Shown here: piece after piece, positions 1-8,560 of the stretch
Numbering within the stretch: position 1 is the stretch's first letter
Layout of the letters: each line of letters starts with the position of its first letter
Virus record (IMG/VR): IMGVR_UViG_3300046001_009504
Location: 1 to 46,227 of that record
DNA: 46,227 nucleotides
Strand: one strand, 5' to 3'
From: a virus
The notes under the pieces: model-generated
Told to the model about the DNA's origin: nothing
What the model saw: the letters and a program-made list of their open reading frames with translations, nothing else
The model's database searches: none
Made by a program: the position numbers and the translations under genes

Positions 1-1991
1 AGAGTAACACTGGTCCAACAGGTCCTCAAGGTGCAATTGGAGCTCAAGGTGCAATAGGTGCTCAAGGTCTTATAGGCGCACAAGGTATCCAAGGTATACA
101 AGGTGTCTTTGGTGCTACTGGTGCACAAGGTATTCAAGGTATCCAAGGTATATTTGGTGGAACTGGTCCAACTGGTGCACAGGGTATTCAAGGTCGTCAA
201 GGAATAACAGGTACACAAGGTACTACAGGTACTCAAGGTACAACTGGAGCTCAAGGTATACAAGGTATACAAGGTGTAACAGGAACTCAGGGTGCTATAG
301 GAGCTCAGGGTCTTATAGGTGCTCAAGGTATACAAGGTATACAAGGTATATTTGGAGCAACTGGAGGTACAGGTTCTCAAGGCACAACAGGAGCTACTGG
401 AGCACAAGGTACTACAGGCGCAACTGGAGCACAAGGTACAACAGGTGCAACTGGAGCTCAAGGTATCCAGGGTATTCAGGGTGTGTTTGGTAATACAGGT
501 TCAACAGGTCCTCAAGGTGCGATTGGAGCTCAAGGTGCAATAGGTGCTCAAGGTCTTATAGGCGCACAAGGTATTCAAGGTCGCCAAGGTATACAAGGTT
601 TTATAGGTCCTTTTGGTCCTCAAGGCGCTACAGGCGCAACAGGAGGAACAGGTCCAACAGGTGCTCAAGGTATACAAGGTATTCAAGGTGTATTCGGTAA
701 CACTGGATCTACGGGTCCACAAGGTGCTACTGGAGCGACGGGAGGAACAGGTCCAACTGGAGCACAAGGTATACAGGGTGTATTCGGTAACACAGGTTCA
801 ACAGGTCCTCAAGGCGCAACTGGTGCAACAGGAGGAACAGGTCCAACTGGAGCTCAGGGTATTCAAGGCATCCAAGGTATATTTGGTAATACAGGTTCAA
901 CTGGTCCTCAAGGAACAACGGGTGCAACTGGAGGAACAGGTCCTCAAGGCGCAATAGGAGCTCAAGGTCTTATAGGTCCACAAGGTATCCAAGGTATTCA
1001 AGGTATATTTGGTGCTACTGGAGGTACAGGTTCTCAAGGTACTACAGGAGCAACAGGTGGTACAGGTCCAACTGGTCCACAAGGAACAACAGGTTCTACT
1101 GGTGGAACAGGTCCAACAGGTCCACAAGGTACTACTGGTTCAACTGGAGGAACAGGTCCAACAGGTCCTCAAGGTGCAATAGGAGCTCAAGGCGCAATAG
1201 GCGCTCAAGGTTTAATAGGAGCTCAAGGTATACAAGGTATTCAAGGTTTTATAGGTCCTTTTGGTCCTCAAGGCGCAACTGGTGCAACAGGAGGTACAGG
1301 CCCAACAGGTCCTCAAGGAACAACAGGTTCTACTGGTGGAACAGGTCCAACTGGTCCACAAGGTACTACTGGTTCAACAGGTGGTGCAGGTCCAACAGGT
1401 CCTCAAGGTACAACTGGTTCAAATGCTGGTATTACATCATATACTAACACAACAGATAATAATATATTAACTGCAGTAAGTTCTACAGCAATTCAAGGTG
1501 AAACTAACTTAACGTTTAATGGAACTGATTTAAATGTTACAGGTAATACTAATATATCTGGAGACTTAGCTATAACTGGAGGTGCTAGTGCTTTAGTAGT
1601 AGGAGGTAATACACCTGCAAACTATCCTATAGATGTAAGATGGGCAACAGCACCTCCAGCAAGTGTTTCAATATTTGCAGTAGGTGATATTATTGCTTTC
1701 TCAGATAGTAGAATGAAATTTAATGTTGAAAATATAGCTGATGCATTAAATAAGATTCGCCAGATCAACGGAGTAACATTTACAAGACCAGATTTAGGTT
1801 CAGACACAAACAGATTAGCAGGAGTTATAGCACAAGAAGTAGAACAAGTATTACCAGAAGTTGTAAAAATAGACCCAGAAACAGGTATGAAAGCAGTAGC
1901 ATATGGTAACTTGTCAGCTCTTTTAATTGAAGCTATAAAAGAATTAATGATTAAAGTTGAAAACTTAGAAGATAAACTAAAAAATAAGTAA
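1..1991 (+). CDS. Collagen-like tail fibre with C-terminal S74 chaperone (5' partial)
   Basis: The frame is open from base 3, so the gene starts before the window; 662 residues are visible. Bases 12-1424 encode 157 consecutive Gly-X-Y triplets with no interruption. The Y position is nearly always Thr or Gln and Pro occurs only at X. A short beta-rich segment follows, then a peptidase S74 intramolecular chaperone in the last ~110 residues, with the Ser-Asp of FSDSRMK (Ser codon at 1701), [15 protein letters not shown] and LLIEAIKEL. In this family the chaperone trimerises the fibre and cuts itself off before that Ser. Collagen-type triple helices are known in phage fibres. It most likely forms a trimeric distal fibre for host attachment. 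The next gene overlaps its stop codon (TAATG). Confidence 0.9.
   Translation, partial: SNTGPTGPQGAIGAQGAIGAQGLIGAQGIQGIQGVFGATGAQGIQGIQGIFGGTGPTGAQGIQGRQGITGTQGTTGTQGTTGAQGIQGIQGVTGTQGAIGAQGLIGAQGIQGIQGIFGATGGTGSQGTTGATGAQGTTGATGAQGTTGATGAQGIQGIQGVFGNTGSTGPQGAIGAQGAIGAQGLIGAQGIQGRQGIQGFIGPFGPQGATGATGGTGPTGAQGIQGIQGVFGNTGSTGPQGATGATGGTGPTGAQGIQGVFGNTGSTGPQGATGATGGTGPTGAQGIQGIQGIFGNTGSTGPQGTTGATGGTGPQGAIGAQGLIGPQGIQGIQGIFGATGGTGSQGTTGATGGTGPTGPQGTTGSTGGTGPTGPQGTTGSTGGTGPTGPQGAIGAQGAIGAQGLIGAQGIQGIQGFIGPFGPQGATGATGGTGPTGPQGTTGSTGGTGPTGPQGTTGSTGGAGPTGPQGTTGSNAGITSYTNTTDNNILTAVSSTAIQGETNLTFNGTDLNVTGNTNISGDLAITGGASALVVGGNTPANYPIDVRWATAPPASVSIFAVGDIIAFSDSRMKFNVENIADALNKIRQINGVTFTRPDLGSDTNRLAGVIAQEVEQVLPEVVKIDPETGMKAVAYGNLSALLIEAIKELMIKVENLEDKLKNK
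12..1424 (+). repeat. Gly-X-Y coding repeat array with longer duplicated blocks
   Basis: This is a 9-base periodic repeat encoding 157 Gly-X-Y triplets. Blocks of 60-100 bases recur nearly unchanged: the block around 30-105 returns around 515-590 and around 1170-1240, and the block around 595-660 (encoding [17 protein letters not shown]) returns around 1245-1300. Such near-identical in-frame blocks would let the fibre change length by recombination. Open reading frames in other frames and on the minus strand here are by-products of the repeat. Confidence 0.9.
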
Positions 1992-3697
1992 TGGCTTTTA
2001 TAAAACCAGCAGGTGTACAAAACTATAATTTTTCTTTAGGAGATGTAGGTGCTTATTTAGGATTAAACCAAGGTCCTTTAAGTGGAACTGGTAAAGTTCG
2101 AATAAGTATGAAGGATGTTTATAATGTTATAGACACGGGCAATTTATCAGGAACTCCCCCATTACCATCAACAACTACTAATTTAAGAATACCATGGTTT
2201 TATGGAAGAGATGTTAATGGAGTTACAAATTATTCTTCATATTATAAATCAAATATATCAAATGGATCTGCAAATACATTTAATTATGGTATATATGGTA
2301 ATCAATGCCCATCAGATAGATTAAGTTATGGTGCTCCTAACGTAGGTACAACTAGAGACTTACATGGACATTTACTATCTGTAAATACAACTACAGGAGT
2401 ACGATACTACGCTAGTGCTTGCTGTTCTAATGCATGGCGGCCAGGAGTAACAATTTACGCAATTTCAGGATCCTCCTTACAAAGCAGTAATTGCATGTCA
2501 ATTTTAGCTAGTAATCATACTTACGATACAATTCCTGTAGGAGGAGCAATTGGAGCTGCTTGGTCACCAGTTTTAAATACTACATCTGGGTATGGAATGG
2601 TAGCAACAACAAATGATGGTGGTTATTATAACTTACAAGTACAAATGTATGCTTGGGCATATAATTATATTAGTCCTGCTAACAACCCTGGTTACGTAGC
2701 TCAAATTTCAAGTGGTTTTCCAGTTTTAGATAATGCTTTCGTAAACCCAGAAGACGCTTTATATGTTGGAAATCAAACAGCTGATTATGATGTTATTGCA
2801 ATTTTAGTTAACAGACAATGGCAAGGAAATATGGTTATATTCATTAAAAGAAATGGAGGTACTATTTCATCAATGGCCACTCAAACGTTAATGTCTCCTG
2901 GCCAATATCAAGATTATGTTGTACAAAGTGACAATATGCAAGCTGCATTAGCCTGGGACAACATAAATAATAAAATGTATTCATTTTACCTGTATTGGGG
3001 AGATCCAGGTCCATACAATTCAGCAATGGTTATTGCAAAATTTGATGTTAATTTAAATGGAACCGGAACTGTACTAACATCTAACATGACTACCTTTAAA
3101 ATATGGGATGCTTTCCAAAATCCTGGAATGAGAGCATTTGGGGGCACAATTATTTATAACGACGGTACAAATAATTATATGGCTATTGCCTGGAATCACC
3201 TTTCAGGAGGTAACTGGTATGTATACATGAGAATATACACTAATAACCCCGGTACTAACGCATTTAACTTATTGAATAGTACCACATATACATTATTTGG
3301 ACCCGGCACCTTATTTAACAATGGCGGTGAACGTATACATGTTGAAAGAATGGCAGACACACAAATAGTAAATGCTGCTGGAGTTGTTACTTCAAATATA
3401 ACTAATTTTACTGTTTCATATGTTAGCGATAATAGTAATACTGTAATTCGTTGGTATCAATTAAATCCAAGTACAAGTGCTATAACTTTAAGAGATACAA
3501 CAACACTAGCAAGTAACTATAGAGGACTATTGAGTCATAATTACAGTGCATTAACAGGACAATATTTTAATTCTACATTAGTAGTAAGCAGCCCAGCAGT
3601 TGGCGGAACCCCTAGAGACACTTATCCTTGGAATGGAAATAAAGAATATAACTATCAAGGCGTTTCTGATAATTCAACAATGATAAAAATAACTTAA
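1991..3697 (+). CDS. Putative tail fibre / adhesin protein
   Basis: A 568-residue protein whose ATG overlaps the stop of the collagen-like fibre gene. I recognise no named domain. It is rich in Asn, Thr, Ser, Tyr and Gly with few charged residues, as in beta-structured fibre or receptor-binding proteins. The N-terminal ~80 residues ([20 protein letters not shown] onward, ending near IPWFYGRD) look like a compact module, possibly the attachment domain. The rest shows repeated short beta-like stretches and could be a propeller- or jelly-roll-like tip. No signal peptide or membrane segment is seen. The structural role is inferred from position and composition. Confidence 0.6.
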   Translation: MAFIKPAGVQNYNFSLGDVGAYLGLNQGPLSGTGKVRISMKDVYNVIDTGNLSGTPPLPSTTTNLRIPWFYGRDVNGVTNYSSYYKSNISNGSANTFNYGIYGNQCPSDRLSYGAPNVGTTRDLHGHLLSVNTTTGVRYYASACCSNAWRPGVTIYAISGSSLQSSNCMSILASNHTYDTIPVGGAIGAAWSPVLNTTSGYGMVATTNDGGYYNLQVQMYAWAYNYISPANNPGYVAQISSGFPVLDNAFVNPEDALYVGNQTADYDVIAILVNRQWQGNMVIFIKRNGGTISSMATQTLMSPGQYQDYVVQSDNMQAALAWDNINNKMYSFYLYWGDPGPYNSAMVIAKFDVNLNGTGTVLTSNMTTFKIWDAFQNPGMRAFGGTIIYNDGTNNYMAIAWNHLSGGNWYVYMRIYTNNPGTNAFNLLNSTTYTLFGPGTLFNNGGERIHVERMADTQIVNAAGVVTSNITNFTVSYVSDNSNTVIRWYQLNPSTSAITLRDTTTLASNYRGLLSHNYSALTGQYFNSTLVVSSPAVGGTPRDTYPWNGNKEYNYQGVSDNSTMIKIT

Positions 3698-3698
3698 T

Positions 3699-4316
3699 AT
3701 GGTATACGATCACATAAATACAATATTTGTACAGGTTACAAAAACAGCATCAACCTCAATTCATAATTTATTAGCTACTGAAAGACAGCTTACATTACCT
3801 ATGACACATCTTAGATACAGTAAGTGTGTATTTGACGAAGCTATTAACGGCATTGATGTTTCACATTATTATAGTTTTTCTGTTGTTAGAAATCCATATG
3901 ACCGTTATATATCTTCATATTTTTTTATGAAGCAGATATACAACTGGAATAGAAGTTTTGATGAAAATCTAGATGAGTTATTAAATAAACCGCAAAACTG
4001 GTGGGACAATACATTTATACTTTTAAGACCCCAATGGTGGTTTGTATGTAATCACGATACTTACGCTGTTGAAGTTGATGAAATTTACAAATACGAAACT
4101 ATTAACACAGACTGGTCAACAATAGCAGATAAAATCAACTTAGCTAATCCAGAAGCAAATATATCAACAACTTTACCTACTTTAAACACTACTTCAAATA
4201 GAAACGAGTGGGAAAACTACTACACAGGTTCTCTAGGTCAGGAAAGAGCAGAAAAAGTAGAGCAGTTATATGATAAAGATTTTGAATTGTTTAACTACAC
4301 TAAATTAACATTCTAA
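3699..4316 (+). CDS. Sulfotransferase family protein
   Basis: A 205-residue protein with both PAPS-binding signatures of the sulfotransferase family: a 5'-phosphosulfate loop near residues 12-20 (VTKTASTSI) and a 3'-phosphate motif near residues 60-73 (SVVRNPYDRYISSY). Members transfer sulfate from PAPS to hydroxyls or amines of carbohydrates, proteins or small molecules. It begins one base after the fibre gene and is followed closely by an APS-kinase-like gene that could supply PAPS. The acceptor cannot be read from the sequence; fibre protein, virion glycan or host surface glycan are all possible. Confidence 0.8.
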   Translation: MVYDHINTIFVQVTKTASTSIHNLLATERQLTLPMTHLRYSKCVFDEAINGIDVSHYYSFSVVRNPYDRYISSYFFMKQIYNWNRSFDENLDELLNKPQNWWDNTFILLRPQWWFVCNHDTYAVEVDEIYKYETINTDWSTIADKINLANPEANISTTLPTLNTTSNRNEWENYYTGSLGQERAEKVEQLYDKDFELFNYTKLTF

Positions 4317-4540
4317 TGACAGCACAACAAATATATGACAAGTATGTAGTAAACTTTAATCCCCCCTCACCATGGACAATACCCTATACTGTATCTGTTG
4401 AGGACTATTATGTTGACCAAGTATACACTTTTTATGAAAAAAATGAAGCTATAGTTGTACCTGAATTACAGGCTATTATGGATCTTCCTAACTTTTATTG
4501 CTGGCCATTTGACGGTTTGAGTGTAATAGCAAGATTATGA
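4316..4540 (+). CDS. Small conserved-type phage protein of unknown function
   Basis: A 74-residue product I do not recognise. It is acidic and rich in Tyr, Pro and Trp, with no membrane segment or signal peptide. Its ATG overlaps the sulfotransferase stop (TAATG) and its own stop overlaps the start of the APS-kinase-like gene, so it is translationally coupled inside the putative sulfation operon. A helper role for either neighbour is possible but is only a guess from position. Confidence 0.55.
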   Translation: MTAQQIYDKYVVNFNPPSPWTIPYTVSVEDYYVDQVYTFYEKNEAIVVPELQAIMDLPNFYCWPFDGLSVIARL

Positions 4541-4941
4541 TATTGTGGTTTTATGGACAGCCTGGAGCAGGTAAGACAACGTTAGCTAACGCGCTAAACT
4601 TGCGTATTAATGGCATACAAGTTGATGGAGACGATGTGCGAAATGTATTTAACAATAAAGATTACTCAAAAGAGGGAAGAATAAAGAATTTAACATTAAT
4701 AAACAATATAGTTAGATTTTTAGACCATAAAAACTTTGATGTAATTGTGTCTGTAGTGTCACCTTATCAAGAAATTAGAGATCAAATGTTAGACTTAGAC
4801 ATAAAATATTTTTATGTTTACACAAGTGAAGTTAGAGGAAAAGAACAATTTTTTGTAGAAGATTTGGAAATTGGAAAAAATGATGTTATGTTAGACACAA
4901 CAAATAAAACTATAGATGAAGTACTCTCTCTTTATTGGTAG
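4537..4941 (+). CDS. Adenylylsulfate kinase-like protein (short CysC)
   Basis: A 134-residue P-loop kinase. The Walker A motif GQPGAGKTTLA lies at residues 7-17, followed by the APS-kinase-type DGDDVRNVF and an EGR..N segment near residues 33-55. CysC phosphorylates adenylylsulfate (APS) to PAPS. Normal CysC is about 200 residues; here the region that usually carries RDxKGLY and the lid is missing, and the protein passes directly to a C-terminal LDTTNKTIDEV that matches the family end. It may be a minimal APS kinase or a related kinase with another substrate. Its position between a sulfotransferase and a nucleotidyltransferase supports PAPS supply. The next gene overlaps its end by 26 bases in another frame. 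Confidence 0.75.
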   Translation: MILWFYGQPGAGKTTLANALNLRINGIQVDGDDVRNVFNNKDYSKEGRIKNLTLINNIVRFLDHKNFDVIVSVVSPYQEIRDQMLDLDIKYFYVYTSEVRGKEQFFVEDLEIGKNDVMLDTTNKTIDEVLSLYW

Positions 4942-5266
4942 ATGGCAACCTTGGCACGATGGTCATAGATGGTTGATCGATCAAAGATTAAACGAAGGTA
5001 AAAAGGTTTGGTTAGCAATCCGAGACGTGCCTACAGACGAAAATAACCCATATACTCCTAAACAAGTATTAGATAATTTAACCAATGAACTATTAGACTT
5101 AGTTCAAGAAGGCAAAATCATGATATCAATCATTCCAGACATTGAATCAGTTAACTATGGAAGAGGAGTAGGTTATGAAATTATAGAACATGTACCTCCA
5201 ACAGAAATTAAAGAAATCTCAGCAACTAAAATAAGAGAACAGTTACGAAACGATGGCAAATTATAA
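4916..5266 (+). CDS. HxGH cytidylyltransferase-like nucleotidyltransferase
   Basis: A 116-residue protein with the nucleotidyltransferase superfamily signature FIGRWQPWHDGHRWLID near residues 6-22 (HxGH present as HDGH) and a C-terminal ISATKIREQL matching the family's ISSTxIR. Relatives join a nucleotide to a phosphorylated or sulfated acid (NMN, phosphopantetheine, CTP-dependent reactions); ATP sulfurylase has the same fold. Because the gene overlaps an APS-kinase-like gene and lies near a sulfotransferase, it might form APS from ATP and sulfate. That is inference; an NMN-adenylyltransferase-like role is the main alternative. It overlaps the genes on both sides. Confidence 0.7.
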   Translation: MKYSLFIGRWQPWHDGHRWLIDQRLNEGKKVWLAIRDVPTDENNPYTPKQVLDNLTNELLDLVQEGKIMISIIPDIESVNYGRGVGYEIIEHVPPTEIKEISATKIREQLRNDGKL

Positions 5267-5456
5267 AAGACAAATAGCTAAAGCAATTACCTTCAGGGTG
5301 CTTGGTACAATAGATACGGTGCTAGTAAGTTGGTTTATTACCGGTAGCTTTGAAATAGGTGCTATTTTAGGAGGTATTGAAGTTGTTACAAAAATTATAC
5401 TGTATTTCCTTCACGAACGAGTATGGGATAAGTATATCAAATACGGGTTAGATTAA
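5253..5456 (+). CDS. DUF2061-like small membrane protein
   Basis: A 67-residue protein with two predicted membrane helices (around residues 18-31 and 36-52). The pattern RQIAKAITFRVLGTIDT followed by GGIEVVTKI and a terminal HERVWDKY matches my recollection of DUF2061 proteins, which I recall occurring with APS kinases in bacteria. Function is unknown; a membrane partner or sulfate-related role would suit the neighbours. It overlaps the previous gene by 14 bases and precedes the halogenase by 4 bases. Confidence 0.65.
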   Translation: MANYKRQIAKAITFRVLGTIDTVLVSWFITGSFEIGAILGGIEVVTKIILYFLHERVWDKYIKYGLD

Positions 5457-5460
5457 AACT

Positions 5461-6948
5461 ATGTCTAAACTCTCTAAAGTTGCAATTGTAGGAGGTGGAG
5501 CCGCAGGATGGTTAACCGCTCTCTACATAAATAAAATTCTACCCGAATCTCAAATTACTTTAATTGAAAGTGAAGCTATTGGTATTTTAGGAGCAGGTGA
5601 AGGATCAGTTCCTACACTGGTTGAATTTTTAAGATTTTTACAGATTGACGAACAAGAGTTTGTAAAAGAAACAAACGCAACACATAAACTAGGAATTTTA
5701 TTTGATAATTGGAACGGTGATAATAAAGACTACTTCCACTCATTCAGTGTTCTTCACCAGAAATTTAATTTTGCTTATGACGATGAAGGTGAATTAGTAA
5801 ATGAATTTTTTGGTTACCATTATCAAAACAACACACCTATTTTCTTAGGGGAAATAAGCGAACAGTTAGCACGTAATAATAAAGCACCTTTTATCGACGG
5901 TAAAATTGATGGTTCAAGTCAAATTGCAAACTACTCTTATCATTTTGATGCACATTTAGTTGCTAAATTTTTAAGGAACAAAGCAGAAGAAAGAGGAGTT
6001 AATAGAGTAGAAGGGGTTGTTAGTAACTTTATTCAAGATTCTGAAGGTAATGTTGTAAAAATTGTATTGCCTGACACTGAAGTAGAATGTGATTTTGTAT
6101 TTGATTGCAGTGGGTTTAGACGATTACTTATTGGTAATTTATTTAAATCTCCATGGAAATCATACACAGAACAACTTAAAATTAATACAGTTATTGCTTT
6201 TCAAATACCTCAATTTGATAATAAAATCGAACCGTACACTAAAGCTATTTGTATGAAAAACGGTTGGATGTGGCAAATTCCTTTACAAAACCGAATTGGG
6301 TGTGGTTATATTTTTGATAAAAATTACATCACAGCTGAAGAAGCTAAGTTAGAAGTAGAAGAACTTTTAGGACACAGCATAAACATAGTAAATAATATTA
6401 ACTTTGAAGCAGGTGCTTACCAAAAAGTCTGGATTAATAATTGTATAGCTATTGGATTAAGTTCAGCATTTACAGAACCTATTGAAGCAACCTCTATTTT
6501 TAACGCTATTAATCAATTGTGGGTTCTTAACGATACACAATTAAAAAATTATAATCAAGATTTCATTAAACAGTATAACGAATACACAAATAAAATGAAT
6601 GATGATGTTTTAGATTTTTTATACTTTCACTACTTAACAAAAAGAAGAGATACACCTTTTTGGAAGGAATATCAATCCACCACAACTACTCCCCCTAGTC
6701 TGCAAAGTAAGCTTACTCATTGGGAAAAATCAACATATCAAATAGATGATTTTAAAAATCACCCTTTTGGATTATTAAGCTGGTTAGAAGTAGGATTTGG
6801 ATTAAATTTATTTAATAAGGAACCTTTCATTTCACAGTTAAAGAAAACAAATGTTTTAAGAATGTATAAACACTTACAGTATCTTAAACTGTGGGGTGAA
6901 GAAATACTAAAGTACTCCGTTAACGAAAAACAATATTTAACAAAATAA
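5461..6948 (+). CDS. Flavin-dependent tryptophan-halogenase family protein
   Basis: A 495-residue protein of the Trp_halogenase family. It has an N-terminal FAD-binding GGGAAGW (residues ~11-17), a GAGEGSVPT loop, a candidate catalytic Lys in ATHKLGILFDNW (~residue 78), and a WxWxIP-type motif in GWMWQIP (~residues 268-274) that blocks monooxygenase activity in the family. Length is typical (~500). Such enzymes use FADH2, O2 and halide to make hypohalous acid and halogenate aromatic or phenolic carbons. A cyanophage homologue (VirX1) is known to iodinate substrates. A flavin reductase is needed and none is in this window, so the host probably supplies it. Substrate unknown. Confidence 0.88.
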   Translation: MSKLSKVAIVGGGAAGWLTALYINKILPESQITLIESEAIGILGAGEGSVPTLVEFLRFLQIDEQEFVKETNATHKLGILFDNWNGDNKDYFHSFSVLHQKFNFAYDDEGELVNEFFGYHYQNNTPIFLGEISEQLARNNKAPFIDGKIDGSSQIANYSYHFDAHLVAKFLRNKAEERGVNRVEGVVSNFIQDSEGNVVKIVLPDTEVECDFVFDCSGFRRLLIGNLFKSPWKSYTEQLKINTVIAFQIPQFDNKIEPYTKAICMKNGWMWQIPLQNRIGCGYIFDKNYITAEEAKLEVEELLGHSINIVNNINFEAGAYQKVWINNCIAIGLSSAFTEPIEATSIFNAINQLWVLNDTQLKNYNQDFIKQYNEYTNKMNDDVLDFLYFHYLTKRRDTPFWKEYQSTTTTPPSLQSKLTHWEKSTYQIDDFKNHPFGLLSWLEVGFGLNLFNKEPFISQLKKTNVLRMYKHLQYLKLWGEEILKYSVNEKQYLTK

Positions 6949-6949
6949 T

Positions 6950-6979
6950 TTGGATATTTAAAAAAAAGTTATTATAATA
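6950..6979 (+). promoter_or_regulatory. Predicted promoter, TTGG-N19-TATAAT class
   Basis: TTGGAT and TATAAT are separated by 17 bases with an A-tract between, ending 9 bases before the oxygenase ATG. The 30-base site matches the one at 39512-39541 at 26 positions by my hand alignment. It would start transcription within a few bases of the start codon, giving a very short or absent leader. Confidence 0.6.
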
Positions 6980-6987
6980 ATATTATT

Positions 6988-7569
6988 ATGTATTCTAGAC
7001 CTATATTTGAACCTCATTTAGAGGTAGACCAAACTAATTATTATTGGTTTGAAAATGGATTTTCTTCAGAAGAAGTTGACAAAATTCTTGATCTTTCAAA
7101 AAATTATGAATTTGAACAAGCTACTACTATATCTGGAGACCCAAAATCAATTAGAAATAGTACTATTAAATGGATGAATCCTAGTGAAGAAACTTCATGG
7201 GTTTATGATCGTTTAATGGGTTGCGTTAAAGAAGCTAACAACGTTTGGCAATTTAATCTTTACTCTATTTTAGATGATATCCAATACACAGAGTATAGAG
7301 GTGGAGGAGGTCATTATAATTGGCATATAGATATTGGCCCAGGAGCTATTTCACATCGTAAAGTATCCGTTGTAGTACAATTATCTGACTCTTCAGAATA
7401 TACTGGAGGTATATTAGAAGTAAGTACAGGATCTAATTCTTTAAAAGTTTCTAATAAAAAAGGAGCTGTAATTTTATTTCCTTCATTTTTACAACATCGA
7501 GTAACACCCGTAGCATCTGGACTAAGAAAAAGTTTAGTATTGTGGGCTGGAGGTGAACACTTTAAATAA
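6988..7569 (+). CDS. 2-oxoglutarate-Fe(II) dioxygenase (PKHD-type hydroxylase)
   Basis: A 193-residue protein with the double-stranded beta-helix signature of 2OG-Fe(II) oxygenases. The iron ligands are HID in YNWHIDIG (~residues 109-116) and the His in FLQHRVTPV (~residues 168-176), with the 2OG-binding Arg in GLRKSLVLW downstream. GGILEVSTG and FPSFLQHRV resemble PiuC/PKHD-type prolyl-hydroxylase-like proteins. It probably hydroxylates a protein side chain or small molecule. It has its own predicted promoter and sits between a halogenase and a GH130-like gene. In the collagen-like fibre, Pro occurs only at X positions, so classical Y-position prolyl hydroxylation is not supported. Confidence 0.85.
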   Translation: MYSRPIFEPHLEVDQTNYYWFENGFSSEEVDKILDLSKNYEFEQATTISGDPKSIRNSTIKWMNPSEETSWVYDRLMGCVKEANNVWQFNLYSILDDIQYTEYRGGGGHYNWHIDIGPGAISHRKVSVVVQLSDSSEYTGGILEVSTGSNSLKVSNKKGAVILFPSFLQHRVTPVASGLRKSLVLWAGGEHFK

Positions 7570-7570
7570 A

Positions 7571-8560
7571 ATGATAGGTAATTTAGTTAAATTAGTTTTA
7601 GACAAAGGAGGTTACGTATCTCATTTAAAAATTCCTTCTACTGTTAGTAAAGGAACAGGTTTATGTAATCCTTCTATTTTTGTAGACAATGATGGTACTA
7701 TTTTACTTAACTTAAGAAATGTAGGATATATTCTTTATCTTTGTGAAAATGAACAAAAATTTCAAGGACGTTGGGGACCTTTAGCTTATCTTCATCCAGA
7801 AAATGATCCTCATTTAAGAACAACCAATTTTTTATGTACTTTAGATCCTACAACTTTAGAAATTAATTCATATAAACAAGTAGACACATCAGAATTAGAT
7901 ATTATACCGGTGTGGGATTTTATTGGTTTAGAAGATGCTAGAGTAGTTCGTTGGGGAGGCAATTTATATATAACCGGAGTTAGAAGAGACACAAAAACTA
8001 ACGGAGAAGGTCGAATGGAACTTTCTGAAATAGATAGTTTAGAATCAGCTAATGAAATTTCTAGAGTTAGAATAGAACCTCCTAATAATCCTGATTCATA
8101 TTGTGAAAAAAACTGGATGCCTATAAATGATATGGATTACCATTATGTTAAATGGGCTAACCCCGCAGAAATTGTAAAAGTAGATCCCATTAATGGAACT
8201 AGTGAAACCGTATTTTTAGGAGAATTTAGAGAAATTAATAAAAATTACGATTTACGAGGAGGATCATCAGTAGTTAAATGGAAAGATTATTATTTGTGTG
8301 TTGTTCATGAAGTAGATTTTTGGCAAAATGAAAATAATAATAAAGATGGTATTTATAATCATCGAATTTTAGCATACGATGAAAATTGGAACATAGTAAA
8401 ATACTCAGATGTATTTAAGTTTATGACAGGTAGAATTGAGTTTGTTTGTGGGGCTGCGGTTATTGAAAATGATTTAATAATTACCTATGGATTTCATGAT
8501 AATGCTGCTTTTGCGTTAAAAATTCCAGAAAATGTTGTGGAGGAACTAATTAATGGATAA
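7571..8560 (+). CDS. GH130/GH43-like five-bladed beta-propeller protein
   Basis: A 329-residue product from ATG 7571; a GTG 18 bases upstream lies inside the preceding gene and is less likely. Repeated propeller-blade sequences are visible: GTGLCNPSIFVDNDGTILL, IGLEDARVVRWGGNLYITG, KNWMPINDMDYHYVKWANP, LRGGSSVVKWKDYYLCVVHE and IEFVCGAAVIENDLIITYG. The GxEDxR and YG.HD elements recall beta-mannoside phosphorylases (GH130), so it may cleave or bind a glycan. Catalytic identity is uncertain, and a non-enzymatic glycan-binding propeller is possible. It overlaps the next gene by 8 bases in the modification island. Confidence 0.65.
   Translation: MIGNLVKLVLDKGGYVSHLKIPSTVSKGTGLCNPSIFVDNDGTILLNLRNVGYILYLCENEQKFQGRWGPLAYLHPENDPHLRTTNFLCTLDPTTLEINSYKQVDTSELDIIPVWDFIGLEDARVVRWGGNLYITGVRRDTKTNGEGRMELSEIDSLESANEISRVRIEPPNNPDSYCEKNWMPINDMDYHYVKWANPAEIVKVDPINGTSETVFLGEFREINKNYDLRGGSSVVKWKDYYLCVVHEVDFWQNENNNKDGIYNHRILAYDENWNIVKYSDVFKFMTGRIEFVCGAAVIENDLIITYGFHDNAAFALKIPENVVEELING

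Noticed and set aside
12-1424. CRISPR-like or satellite repeat
   Set aside because: Repeats are in-frame Gly-X-Y codons without constant spacers or palindromes.
319-1470. Several long ORFs in other frames and on the minus strand in the collagen region
   Set aside because: They arise from the 9-base periodic repeat; their products are low-complexity (Leu/Gln/Val or Ser/Cys/Thr) and overlap a clear Gly-X-Y gene.
6988-7569. Oxygenase as a collagen prolyl-4-hydroxylase for the fibre
   Set aside because: The fibre has no Pro at Y positions and no Lys in the triplets, so the classical collagen reaction has no visible site; kept only as a weak possibility for X-position Pro.
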